Assembly: GCA_937958185.1 (NCBI GenBank)
Contig: CALFFN010000005.1
Coordinates: 100,765 to 164,764 of the forward strand
Direction: 5' to 3'
Source: an uncultured Neglectibacter sp.
Lineage (GTDB): Bacteria; Bacillota; Clostridia; Oscillospirales; Acutalibacteraceae
Length of the DNA stretch: 64,000 nucleotides
Below are positions 31,472-40,391 of the stretch, in pieces. The translations under genes and the position numbers were made by a program. The notes beneath the pieces were generated by a model. The model did not search any database. It saw only the letters and a list, made by a program, of their open reading frames with translations, and had not been told where the DNA came from. How positions within the stretch are numbered: the first letter of the stretch is position 1; the number at the start of each line of letters is the position of its first letter.

Positions 31472-33370
31472 TCACGGTTTTTCTTCCGTGGGGTCTTTCG
31501 GCTGTTCCAGCGGCTGGTGGAATTTCAGCAGGGAAAAGCCAAAGGGGGAAACCGTACGGCTTTCCATTGTGTTTTCTCCCAGCAGGACCACGGCGGCTTT
31601 AGGAAAAAGAGATTCCGGCACGCCTTGCGGCTCACCGCTGCGGTTTACCAGCACGATCAGGCTGTCGTGCCCGGTCTCCGTGACGGTGGAACGGCGGAAC
31701 GCCAGCAAATTATCCTCTGCCAGCAGGGTCTCGTATTTGCCCTGCGCCAAAACGGATTTCTGCTCGGTCCGCATTTTTCCCAGCGATTCGTACCATGCAA
31801 GCAGCTCCTTATCCTCGCCGCCCCAGGGGTAGCAGGCGCGGTTAAAGGGATCGCGATAGCCCTCCATGCCCGCCTCGTCCCCATAATACAGGCAGGGAAT
31901 GCCCGGCAGCAGATATTGCAGCAGGGACGCCAGCTTCAGCCGCTTTTTGCCCAGCTCCCGCTGCTCCGGGGAGAGGACTTGGGCGCTTTGCCAGTCCCGT
32001 CCGCGCCCGTTTGCCGGCTCGCCGCCCAGCACTGTCAGCGCCCGTTCCGTATCGTGGGTGCCGATGTGGTTCATCAGCAGGTTCAGGCTTTGGGCAGGAT
32101 AATTCTCCACGATGCTTTCCACCGCTTCGGCAAACGCGCGGGGGTCCTGCCCCAGCAGGAAGCCGAAAATCGCGTCGCGGAAGGGGTAGTTCATCACGGT
32201 GTCAAGCTGCCCGCCCAGCAGGTAACGGCGGCGCACGCCGTAGGCGGATTTGTTGGAGGCGTCCTCCCACACCTCGCCCAGGATCAGTGCGTCGGGCTTT
32301 TCCGATTTTGCGGCGGCAGCCAGGTGGTCGATAAATTCGTCCGGCAGCTCGTCGGCAACGTCCAGCCGCCAGCCGGAAGCCCCGGCGCGGAGCCATTTTC
32401 GGACGATCCCGTTTTCCCCGTTGATATAGTTGTCATAGGAGGGGTCGGTTTCCCGGACATTGGGCAGCGTGTCAAAATTCCACCAGCAGTCATACTCGTT
32501 GTTCCACTGGCGGAAGGAATACCAGGAGGAGTAGGGGGAGCTTTGGGACTGGTACGCTCCCGGCTCAGGATATCTGCCCTCCCGGTTGAAGTATAGGCTG
32601 TCGCTGCCGGTGTGGCTGAACACGCCGTCAATGAGAATACGGATCCCCTGCGCCTTTGCGGCTTCGCAAAGCTCGGTAAAGTCCTGCTCCGTTCCCAGCA
32701 ATGGGTCGATCTTGGAATAGTCTGCCGTATCGTAGCGGTGATTGGAATGGGATTCAAAAATGGGGTTGAAATAAATGCAGGTCACGCCTAATTTTTTAAG
32801 GTAGGGCAGCTTTTCCTGCACGCCCTTCAGGTCGCCGCCGAAGAAATCGGAATTTGTCACCCTGCCCTGCTCGTTGGGGCGCCATTCCGGGCTTTCCTGC
32901 CAGTTTTCGTGTAGCGTGCGCCCTGCGGGGACATTTTCCTTGGGCGTGCCGGAGCTGGCGAAGCGGTCGGGGAAAATCTGGTACATGATGCCGCCGGCAA
33001 GCCAATCCGGCACGGAGAGGGTCTCCGAGTACACCGTCATCTGCCAGCGGTTCATGCCGCCGCTGACGGCTTCCCCGCCAAACCCTCTGGACAGCCGCAG
33101 GCTGCCCCGGCAGGTGCGGGCTTCAAAATGGTAGAAATATAAGCCGGATGCGGCAGGGGTGTAGTGGCATTCCCACCATTCCTTGTCATTGCCGTTCATG
33201 CCGCACCAGAACATATCCAGCACCTGCGTGTCCACGCCCTCCCGCTCCATGACCAGCATGGCGGCGGAAACGGCAAGCTCCCGGGGCAGGGTAATACGGA
33301 AATGGACAGCCGTGCCCTCCTTCACCGCCCCGGTGGGGTCCTTGAAAACAGTGCTTCTGGAATGGAACAT
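31472..33370 (-). CDS. GH13 alpha-amylase family enzyme (neopullulanase/maltodextrinase-like)
   Basis: The 632-residue protein has an N-terminal beta-sandwich (about 1-120) and a GH13 barrel. Recognisable regions are DGVFSHTG (region I), GWRLDVADE with the nucleophile aspartate (II), LILGEVWEDAS with the acid/base glutamate (III), and NHIGTHDTER with the transition-state aspartate (IV). A C-terminal beta domain follows. No signal peptide is present, so it acts in the cytoplasm on maltodextrin or glycogen fragments. GAGGAGG precedes the ATG. It is the second gene of an operon with glycogen phosphorylase. Confidence 0.88.
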   Translation of the reverse strand: MFHSRSTVFKDPTGAVKEGTAVHFRITLPRELAVSAAMLVMEREGVDTQVLDMFWCGMNGNDKEWWECHYTPAASGLYFYHFEARTCRGSLRLSRGFGGEAVSGGMNRWQMTVYSETLSVPDWLAGGIMYQIFPDRFASSGTPKENVPAGRTLHENWQESPEWRPNEQGRVTNSDFFGGDLKGVQEKLPYLKKLGVTCIYFNPIFESHSNHRYDTADYSKIDPLLGTEQDFTELCEAAKAQGIRILIDGVFSHTGSDSLYFNREGRYPEPGAYQSQSSPYSSWYSFRQWNNEYDCWWNFDTLPNVRETDPSYDNYINGENGIVRKWLRAGASGWRLDVADELPDEFIDHLAAAAKSEKPDALILGEVWEDASNKSAYGVRRRYLLGGQLDTVMNYPFRDAIFGFLLGQDPRAFAEAVESIVENYPAQSLNLLMNHIGTHDTERALTVLGGEPANGRGRDWQSAQVLSPEQRELGKKRLKLASLLQYLLPGIPCLYYGDEAGMEGYRDPFNRACYPWGGEDKELLAWYESLGKMRTEQKSVLAQGKYETLLAEDNLLAFRRSTVTETGHDSLIVLVNRSGEPQGVPESLFPKAAVVLLGENTMESRTVSPFGFSLLKFHQPLEQPKDPTEEKP

Positions 33371-33390
33371 TGTCGAATCCTCCTCACAAA

Positions 33391-33418
33391 CGAGGGTCGC
33401 TGCTGCCAGCGACCCTCG
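33391..33418 (-). other. Intercistronic hairpin between glgP and the amylase gene
   Basis: A perfect twelve-base-pair stem (CGAGGGTCGCTG with CAGCGACCCTCG) with a four-base loop lies 20 bases before the amylase start. There is no T-tract, so it is more likely to stabilise or segment the mRNA than to end it. Confidence 0.6.
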
Positions 33419-33464
33419 TGGGTACTTCCTGAATCTATTCTATGAGAAAAATGGGACGAAGGGC

Positions 33465-35894
33465 TCACTTTTTCCCGGTATTTTTTATCGGAGGCACGGG
33501 GGAAGCGTGCCAGATGTTCCCGGCGTAGTCCCGAATGGCGCGGTCGGCTGCAAAGCGCCCGGCGCTGGCGGTATTGATCAGGGACATCTTGTTCCAGACC
33601 TTTTGGTCGGCGTAAAGCTGCTCCGCCTTCTGCTGGGCTGCCCGGTAGGACTCGAAATCCGCAAGCGCCATGTAACGATCCTGATTCAGCAGGGTGTTGT
33701 AAATATCGTTGAACTGCTGCCCCTCGAAGCCGCCCAGCAGTTCGTCCATTGCCCGGTGGATAATGGGGTCGTTCTGATACTGGAACAGCGGATTGTAGCC
33801 GGAGCGCTTCAGCTCCTCCACCTGAGAGGCGGTCATGCCGAACAGAATGATGTTGTCGTCGCCCACGGCTTCGTGGATCTCCACATTGGCGCCGTCCAGC
33901 GTGCCCAGAGTGACGGCTCCGTTTATCATGAACTTCATGTTGCTGGTGCCGGACGCCTCCGTGCCGGCAAGGGAGATCTGCTCGCTGATCTCCGCGGCGG
34001 GGGTCAAAAGCTCCGCCCAGGTCACGCAGTAATTTTCCACGAAGACGATCTTCAGCTTCTTGTTCACCCGCTCGTCGGAATTGATCTTTTTGGCGAGCGC
34101 GGCGATGAACTGAATGATCTGCTTGGCAAAATAGTAGCCCGGCGCGGCCTTTGCCCCAAAGAAATAGGTGTGGGGGGTGAAGTCCGCATTGGGGTTTTCC
34201 CGCAGCCACTGATAGGTGGCGAGAATGTTCAGGGCGTTCATGTGCTGGCGCTTATACTCGTGGAGACGCTTGACCTGCACGTCAAAGATGGAATCGGGAT
34301 CCACGGTATCGCCCTGCGTCTTTTTCAGGTGCTGGGCGAGCCGCTCCTTGTTGGAACGCTTGATCTTCTGCCATTTGTCCAGCACAGCTGCGTCGTCCTG
34401 GTATTTCAGCAGCCCGGAAAGCTTGTCGGCGTCGTAAATATAGTCCCTGCCGATGAGCTCCGTGGTCAGGGCGGCAAGCTCGGGGTTGGACTGGTTCAGC
34501 CAGCGGCGGTGGGCAATGCCGTTGGTGACGTTTGTAAATTTATGGGGGGTCTCCTCATAGAAATCATGGAACACGCTGTCCTTCAAAATCTCGCTGTGCA
34601 GGGCGGAAACGCCGTTGACATTGTGAGAGCCGATCACAGCCAGGTTCGCCATTTTCACATAGCCGTCGCTGATGGGCGCCATGCGGTAGATCTTTGCCTC
34701 GTCCACGCCCTTGGCGCGCATTTCCTCCCAGAAGCGGCGGTCGATCTCCTCCACGATCTGGTAAATGCGGGGCAGGCGCATTTTGAACTGTTCGCAGTTC
34801 CAGGATTCCAGCGCCTCGCTCATAACGGTGTGGTTGGTGTACGCCACCGTGCGGGTGACGATATCCCACGCGGCGTCCCAGCCATAGCCGCATTCGTCCA
34901 GCATGACCCGCATCATTTCCGGGATCGCCAGCACCGGGTGGGTATCGTTCAGGTGGATGGCGGCCAGCTTCGGCAGGTCGTCCAGATTGCTGTGGGCAAA
35001 GAGGTGGCGGCGAATGATGTCCTGAATGGAGGCGGACACCAGGAAATACTGCTGGGAAAGCCGCAGCAGCTTGCCGTCGGTATGATTATCCTCGGGATAA
35101 AGCACCTTGGTAATGGCTTCCGCCATTGCCTGCTGCTCCATAGCGCGGAGGTAGTTGCCGCTGTTGAACAGGCTCATGTCAAATTTATTGTTTTCCGCTT
35201 TCCAGATACGCAGCAGGCTGATCCCCTTGCCGTCCATGCCTGCCACGCACATATCGTAGGGCACGGCGGTGACGGAGGTGTAATCTCTGTGGCGCACAGC
35301 GTGGTACTGCTCGTGCCACTGCTCTTCAATATGCCCGTCGAAGCGAACCTCGATGGAGTTGTCCGGCACCTCCTGCAGCCAGACGGAACCGCCGGGCAAC
35401 CAGAAATCGGGCAGCTCGGTCTGCCAGCCGTCCACCAGCTTCTGGCGGAAAATGCCGTATTCATACCGCAGGGAGTAACCCATGGCGGGATAGCCCTGGG
35501 TGGCGAGACCGTCCAGGAAGCAGGCGGCAAGGCGGCCCAAGCCCCCGTTGCCCAGCCCGGCGTCGGGCTCCTGCTCGTAGAGATGATCCAGCTTGATGCC
35601 GAAATCAGCCAGCGCCTTGCGGAAATTTTCCTCTAGCCCCAGGTTGAACAGGTTATTGCGCAGGGAGCGCCCCAGCAGGAATTCCATGCAGAGGTAGTAC
35701 ACCTGCTTTGTTTCGGTTTTTTCCGCGTTGGTGACAAATTCCGTGCGTCCCTTTGTCAGAAGCTCCCGCACGATCAGCACCACAGATTTGTAGTATTCTT
35801 CATTGGTGGCGTTTTCCAGGGAAACGCCGAAGGCGTGCGCCAGCTTATCCTGCACAGCTTCTTTGATTTGCGAAACGGACATTTTGTAGTTCAT
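33465..35894 (-). CDS. glgP: Glycogen/maltodextrin phosphorylase
   Basis: I choose the ATG at 35894, which has GGAGGGC upstream; the frame is open a further 36 codons without a ribosome site. The 809-residue protein is a full-length GT35 phosphorylase, with GNGGLGRLAACFLDG in the N-terminal half, HLNDTHPVLAIPE in the middle, and TEASGTSNMKFMINGA near the C-terminus carrying the pyridoxal-phosphate lysine region. It releases glucose 1-phosphate from alpha-1,4-glucan. The downstream GH13 enzyme would handle branched or limit dextrins. Confidence 0.95.
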   Translation of the reverse strand: MNYKMSVSQIKEAVQDKLAHAFGVSLENATNEEYYKSVVLIVRELLTKGRTEFVTNAEKTETKQVYYLCMEFLLGRSLRNNLFNLGLEENFRKALADFGIKLDHLYEQEPDAGLGNGGLGRLAACFLDGLATQGYPAMGYSLRYEYGIFRQKLVDGWQTELPDFWLPGGSVWLQEVPDNSIEVRFDGHIEEQWHEQYHAVRHRDYTSVTAVPYDMCVAGMDGKGISLLRIWKAENNKFDMSLFNSGNYLRAMEQQAMAEAITKVLYPEDNHTDGKLLRLSQQYFLVSASIQDIIRRHLFAHSNLDDLPKLAAIHLNDTHPVLAIPEMMRVMLDECGYGWDAAWDIVTRTVAYTNHTVMSEALESWNCEQFKMRLPRIYQIVEEIDRRFWEEMRAKGVDEAKIYRMAPISDGYVKMANLAVIGSHNVNGVSALHSEILKDSVFHDFYEETPHKFTNVTNGIAHRRWLNQSNPELAALTTELIGRDYIYDADKLSGLLKYQDDAAVLDKWQKIKRSNKERLAQHLKKTQGDTVDPDSIFDVQVKRLHEYKRQHMNALNILATYQWLRENPNADFTPHTYFFGAKAAPGYYFAKQIIQFIAALAKKINSDERVNKKLKIVFVENYCVTWAELLTPAAEISEQISLAGTEASGTSNMKFMINGAVTLGTLDGANVEIHEAVGDDNIILFGMTASQVEELKRSGYNPLFQYQNDPIIHRAMDELLGGFEGQQFNDIYNTLLNQDRYMALADFESYRAAQQKAEQLYADQKVWNKMSLINTASAGRFAADRAIRDYAGNIWHASPVPPIKNTGKK

Positions 35895-35969
35895 GAAAAG
35901 CCCTCCATAATTGTGTAAAGATTCCGAAAGAACTGGGGAAATAGATGGTTTTTCTCGTATAATATAGGC

Positions 35970-35998
35970 ATTATACACTAAAATCTTCCAAAAATCAA
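35970..35998 (-). promoter_or_regulatory. Sigma-A promoter of the glgP-amylase operon
   Basis: On the minus strand TTGATT and TATAAT are separated by 17 bases, about 75 bases before the glgP start. Confidence 0.75.
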
Positions 35999-36046
35999 TC
36001 ATAAAGAAGCGACTGAATCCGGAAAACAGGGCATAATTTCAATGCT

Positions 36047-36172
36047 ATTATACCATAAGCACGGAACGTGCGTTGGTATAATGTGCCGATTGCCCGTTGC
36101 GCCGAGGGCGCAAACTGGGCAAGGCAAATAAAAATCTATAATATCCGCGCCCTTTGCGGATATTATACCACA
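36047..36172 (-). repeat. Dispersed palindromic repeat, copy 1 (about 125 bp)
   Basis: This element has outer hairpin ends ATTATACCA/TGGTATAAT (36047-36082), a middle hairpin rich in GCGCC, and a last hairpin TAATATCCGC/GCGGATATTA. Its reverse complement matches 60568-60692 along its length, with 40 identical bases between 36051-36090 and 60651-60690. It is non-coding and lies in the divergent gap between glgP and the ZapA-like gene. Confidence 0.82.
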
Positions 36173-36263
36173 CCTGCGGTGGGCAATCGTGAAGCCTCCT
36201 TGCACAAGTCACAGGTAAATCACCCGACCACAGCTTTGCGGATATTATACCACACCTGCGGTG
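36152..36263. repeat. Direct repeat pair in the glgP upstream gap
   Basis: A 30-base unit starting CTTTGCGGATATTATACC and ending in CACCTGCGGTG is present at 36152-36181 and 36234-36263, exactly 82 bases apart. Both are followed by related sequence (TCGTGAAGC then TTCCTTG or CTCCTTG). The CACC-TGC-GGTG part reappears, inverted, near 45.66 and 45.91 kb. The remaining 36,264-36,540 holds no gene. Confidence 0.8.
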
Positions 36264-36575
36264 AGCGCTCGTGAAGCTTCCTTGTGCAAAGAAAAAACCG
36301 TGCGACCCGACCGCGAGCTTTTGCCCTTTCCAGCATCTAGAATCCAGCATCTGTGATATCAGAAACCCGTTTTCATGATGGTTTGCGATTATTATACCAC
36401 AGGTGTGGAATGGGGACAATACAAAAATCAGGATTTTTAGGGATTTCGCCGCTTTTTCGGGAAAAATCCCAAAAAACTTTTTGAAAATTTCCCGGAAACG
36501 GGAAAAGGGACTTCCCGAAAACGTTTTTTTGCTTTATAATGGATAAAATGACAGACGGGAAAGGAAGGGTCTGCG

Positions 36576-37460
36576 GTGGAAAAAAGACGGATCAGGCTGG
36601 AAATCAACGGCGTGGTGTGCGGGCTGATCACCCAGGAAAGCGAAGAATACATGCAGTCTCTGGCGGGAGAAGTCGGAGAGCTGATGGGAAACATTCTGGA
36701 AGCTTCTCCCTATATCACCCGGGAAGCGGCTGCGCTGACCGCCGCCCTGAGCTACTGTGACGACGCGAAAAAGAACGGCGAAAAGGCGTTCGCCCTGCAG
36801 GAGCGGGTGGACGAGCTGGAAGTGGAAGCCGAAATATGGCAGGAAGAAAAGGCGGAGATGGTGAAATCCGGCGCTGCCGGGTCGGCTGCCTCCCCGGACG
36901 CAGCCCTGCTGGAAAAGCTGGAAAAGCTGGAACGGGAGAACACCGCCTTGACGGAGACAGCCGGACGGGTAAAGGAGCTGGAAGAAAAGGCTGCCCGCCT
37001 GACAGACGAAAACGCCGCGCTTCGGGAAGCGAGTCCCCAGCCCATAGCGGGCGGGGAAACCGCCGCGCTGGAAACGGATAACGCAGCCCTGCGCCAAAAG
37101 GCGGAGGAGCAGGCAGCCCGGGCGGAACAGGCGGAACAGGAAAAGCAAAGCGCCATCGCCGCCGCAAAGCGGGCAGTGGAAGAAGCCAAAAAGATGGTGG
37201 ACGGGCTCCGGGCAGAGCTGGCGGAAACCAGGGAGGAAGCCAGAAAAGCCAGGGAGCGCGCTTCTTCCCCGGCGCTGGACCTGCTGGAAAAAGAAGTGCT
37301 GGAGCAGGGAAGCGAAGCTGCCCGCGCCAAAGGGCAGGAGCATTCCGTGCCCCCGGCAGGCGAGCAGAAGCCTGCCGGGGGCAGGAAGCGGAGGAACCCC
37401 ATGCGGTACGAGGAAGAATACGAGCAGGAGGGCTTTGTCAGCTTTTTTGAAAAATCATGA
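36576..37460 (+). CDS. ZapA-like cell-division protein with long coiled-coil extension
   Basis: GTG 36576 follows GGAAGGG. Residues about 1-80 match the ZapA fold (RIRLEINGVVCGLITQESEE, then the helix with YMQSLAGEVGELMGN), which binds FtsZ and promotes Z-ring bundling. Typical ZapA is 80-110 residues; here another 200 follow, nearly all charged coiled coil (about 85-245), then a basic patch (GGRKRRNPMRYEEEY) and a short end. A TATAAT sits 35 bases upstream with a poor -35. It overlaps the U32 peptidase gene by an ATGA. Confidence 0.72.
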   Translation: MEKRRIRLEINGVVCGLITQESEEYMQSLAGEVGELMGNILEASPYITREAAALTAALSYCDDAKKNGEKAFALQERVDELEVEAEIWQEEKAEMVKSGAAGSAASPDAALLEKLEKLERENTALTETAGRVKELEEKAARLTDENAALREASPQPIAGGETAALETDNAALRQKAEEQAARAEQAEQEKQSAIAAAKRAVEEAKKMVDGLRAELAETREEARKARERASSPALDLLEKEVLEQGSEAARAKGQEHSVPPAGEQKPAGGRKRRNPMRYEEEYEQEGFVSFFEKS

Positions 37461-39538
37461 AAAAAACCATGGAAGTATTAGCCCCCGCGGGCGGTCCTGA
37501 AGCGCTGCGAGCCGCGGTGTTCTCTGGGGCGGACGCCGTCTACCTGGGCGGACCCGCCTTTGGCGCCCGTGCCCATGCGAAGAATTTTTCGCTGGAGGAG
37601 CTTGGGGAAGCGGTGCGGTTCTGTCATGGGCGGGACGTGCGCGTCCACGTGACGGTGAACACGCTCTTAAAGGACACCGAGCTGCCGGAAGCGCTGGCAC
37701 TGGTCTCCCGGCTGTGCCAAATAGGCGTGGACGCCGTGCTGGTGCAGGATATGGGGCTTTTCGCCGCGCTGCGGGACAGGGCGCCGGAGCTGCCCCTGCA
37801 CGCTTCTACACAAATGAGCCTGCACACGCCAGGCGGCGCAAGGCTGCTGTATGAGCTGGGCGCGGAACGGGTGGTGCTGGCACGGGAGCTGAGCTTAGCA
37901 GAAATTCGGGAAATTTCCGCCGCCTGCCCGGTGGAGCTGGAAGCCTTTGTCCACGGGGCGCTGTGCATGTCCCTGTCGGGGCAGTGCTATTTCAGCGCCA
38001 TGCTGGGCGGGCGCAGCGGGAACCGCGGTATGTGTGCCCAGCCCTGCCGGCTGCCCTTTGCCGCGCCGGGCGGCACGGGACACGACCTTTCCCTGAAAGA
38101 CCTTTCCTTTTTCCGGGAGCTGGAACAGCTGCGGGAAGCGGGGGTGTGCTCCGCCAAGATCGAGGGCAGAATGAAGCGCCCGGAATACGTGGCGGCGGCG
38201 GTTTCCGCCTGCCGCCGGGCAGCGGACGGCGAGCCGGTGCCGGAAGCCCTGACAAAAAACCTGGAAGCGGTGTTTTCCCGCTCCGGCTTTACCGACGGCT
38301 ATCTCACCGGGCGGCGGGGACGGGAAATGTTCGGGGTGCGCACCAAGGAGGACGTGACCGACGCCACCGGGCAGGTGTTTTCCCAGCTGAAACAGCTGTA
38401 CCGGGGCGAGCGGCAGAGCGTTCCCCTCTCCCTCACCCTGCGGGAGGAAAACGGAAAGCTGACCCTGACGGCGCTGGACGGCGCCGGGAACGAAGTGGCA
38501 GCGGAGCTTGCCCTGCCGGAGGGGGAATATCCCCGGCTGCCTGCGGAGCGCTGTGAAGCCCAGCTCCGCAAGACCGGCGGCACCCCTTTCCGCGTGGACA
38601 AACTCTCCCTGCCTGAGCAGGGCGTTCCGGCGGGGATCGCCCCCTTGAACGCGCTGCGCCGGCAGGCTTTGGCAGAGCTGCTGGACAAGCGTTCCCGGCG
38701 GGCGCCCATTCCGTTCCGGCAACAGGAATATGTGGTCTCTCCCCGGGAAATCTCCTTAAAGGGAACGGCGGGAAAGCTCCCCCTGCGGGCATATTTCCGC
38801 AGTGCGGGGCAGGTTTGCCGGGAAGCGCTTTCCTGTGAAAGCATCGCGCTGCCCCTGGATACGGCGGCGGAGGAACTGCGCCGGCTGCGGGAACAGGGCT
38901 TTTCCCGGATCCTACTGGAACAGCCCCGGGCGTTTTTCGGCGGGGAAAATGGGGTGCGGGAGCTGATGGCTGCCCGCATGGAAGACGGCTTCCGGGAATT
39001 TGTAGTGGGAAACCTGGGCGGGCTTTGGCTGGGCAGGCAGCTGGGCGCAAAGATTCACGGCGGGTTTTCCCTGAATATCTTCAACACTGCCGCGCTGGAT
39101 CATTTTGAGGAGCTTGGGCTTTCCACAGCGGAGCTTTCCTTTGAGCTCAGCGGGCGGGAGGCTGCCGCGCTGGGCGGGAAGCTGCCCCGGGGCATGATGG
39201 TGTATGGCAGGCAGGCGCTGATGCTGACGAGGAACTGCCCCCTGGCAAATTCGCCGAAAGGCTGCCTGCACTGCAAGGCTCCCGGCTGCCTGACGGACAG
39301 AATACACAAGAAGTTCCCGGTAATTTGTACAGGGACAGGGGCGGCAAGGTATTCCGAGGTACTGAACAGCGTGCCCCTCTGGCTGGGGGAGCAGGAGCTT
39401 TCCGCCATGGATTTCGGCGTGCTGCGGTTCACTGTGGAAAACTCTGTGGAATGCGGCGAAATATTACAGCGCTTTTTTCGACAGGAAACTGCCGAATGCG
39501 ACTATACTCGCAGGCTGTTTTCCAAGGGCGTGGAATAA
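37457..39538 (+). CDS. Peptidase U32 family protein (RlhA/YhbU type)
   Basis: The 693-residue protein has the U32 domain at about 5-290, with FVHGALCMSLSGQCYFSAML as the family signature, followed by a DUF3656-like middle domain and a second barrel-like C-terminal half. Cysteines near the end of the first domain (MCAQPCR) and near the C-terminus (GCLHCKAPGC) could bind a cluster, as in RlhA, which hydroxylates 23S rRNA; other U32 members were first described as collagenases. The start overlaps the ZapA-like stop. The exact substrate cannot be deduced. Confidence 0.85.
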   Translation: MKKTMEVLAPAGGPEALRAAVFSGADAVYLGGPAFGARAHAKNFSLEELGEAVRFCHGRDVRVHVTVNTLLKDTELPEALALVSRLCQIGVDAVLVQDMGLFAALRDRAPELPLHASTQMSLHTPGGARLLYELGAERVVLARELSLAEIREISAACPVELEAFVHGALCMSLSGQCYFSAMLGGRSGNRGMCAQPCRLPFAAPGGTGHDLSLKDLSFFRELEQLREAGVCSAKIEGRMKRPEYVAAAVSACRRAADGEPVPEALTKNLEAVFSRSGFTDGYLTGRRGREMFGVRTKEDVTDATGQVFSQLKQLYRGERQSVPLSLTLREENGKLTLTALDGAGNEVAAELALPEGEYPRLPAERCEAQLRKTGGTPFRVDKLSLPEQGVPAGIAPLNALRRQALAELLDKRSRRAPIPFRQQEYVVSPREISLKGTAGKLPLRAYFRSAGQVCREALSCESIALPLDTAAEELRRLREQGFSRILLEQPRAFFGGENGVRELMAARMEDGFREFVVGNLGGLWLGRQLGAKIHGGFSLNIFNTAALDHFEELGLSTAELSFELSGREAAALGGKLPRGMMVYGRQALMLTRNCPLANSPKGCLHCKAPGCLTDRIHKKFPVICTGTGAARYSEVLNSVPLWLGEQELSAMDFGVLRFTVENSVECGEILQRFFRQETAECDYTRRLFSKGVE

Positions 39539-39646
39539 CTGTGGAAAACTCTGTGGAAAATGTGAATACTCGGGGAAGACAAGCTGGATTTTACAGGGGT
39601 TGGCATGGTTTTCCCATTGTGGAAAATTTTGGAAAGGATGTTTTTT

Positions 39647-40093
39647 ATGAACAAGACAGGAAAGCTGCGGATCAAAAAGCTGCGGGAGGAAGCCGTCCTG
39701 CCGGAGCGGAAAACGCCGGGCAGCGCCGGGTATGACCTGTGCGCCTGTGTTGCGGCGGATTTCACCATCGAACCGGGCGAGCTGGCGATTTTCCCCACCG
39801 GGCTGGCGGCGGAGGTGCCGGAGGGCTGTGCGGGGCTTATCTTCACCCGCAGCGGCCTGGGCGTGAAGCACGGGATCACCGTGGCGAACGGCGTGGGCGT
39901 CATCGACAGCGACTACCGGGGAGAGATCCATGTGGGGCTGCGCAATTCCAGCAAAACTGCCTATACGGTCAGCCCCGGCGAACGCATTGCCCAAATGATC
40001 ATCATGCCCGTCTGCCTGCCGGAGGTGCAGGAGATCGAGGAGCTTTCCGAGACCCAGCGGGGCGCCGGCGGCTTTGGCAGCACAGGAATGTGA
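39647..40093 (+). CDS. dut: dUTP diphosphatase
   Basis: I choose ATG 39647 behind AAAGGATG. The 148-residue protein has the five trimeric dUTPase motifs, including GSAGYDLCA (1), RSGLGVKHGI (2), GVIDSDYRGEI (3, with the catalytic aspartate), GERIAQMI (4) and RGAGGFGSTG (5). It converts dUTP to dUMP and pyrophosphate, keeping uracil out of DNA and feeding thymidylate synthesis. Confidence 0.95.
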   Translation: MNKTGKLRIKKLREEAVLPERKTPGSAGYDLCACVAADFTIEPGELAIFPTGLAAEVPEGCAGLIFTRSGLGVKHGITVANGVGVIDSDYRGEIHVGLRNSSKTAYTVSPGERIAQMIIMPVCLPEVQEIEELSETQRGAGGFGSTGM

Positions 40094-40209
40094 AAAAACC
40101 TGAGCCGGAACGGGGGGACAGTGTTTCCCCAAAATGTTGTGCCGCATTTTGTAAAATTCGGCACATATGCGGCATTTTGCAATTTTATGAGTTTATGTAA
40201 ACTTTGTTG

Positions 40210-40238
40210 TTGAGAAATGGAAGAAAATACGATATAAT
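40210..40238 (+). promoter_or_regulatory. Sigma-A promoter of the mreBCD operon
   Basis: TTGAGA and TATAAT are separated by 17 bases. The start codon of mreB is about 150 bases downstream; the leader carries no recognisable riboswitch. Confidence 0.75.
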
Positions 40239-40391
40239 ATGTAGCGGATTGGGTTGATTTTTGGCATTCCAGTTTTCTCAAAAGGAAGCCGGGAATTTTT
40301 CCCGAAATTGGGAAACGATAAGAAAGCAACACGCAAATGCCGGGGTGAGACCGGGCATCTGAATCTCAATACAGGAAAGGTAGAATTTTTC

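Noticed and set aside
33183..35636. 817-residue plus-strand open frame
   Set aside because: It is antisense to glycogen phosphorylase and the amylase start; no ribosome site or family similarity.
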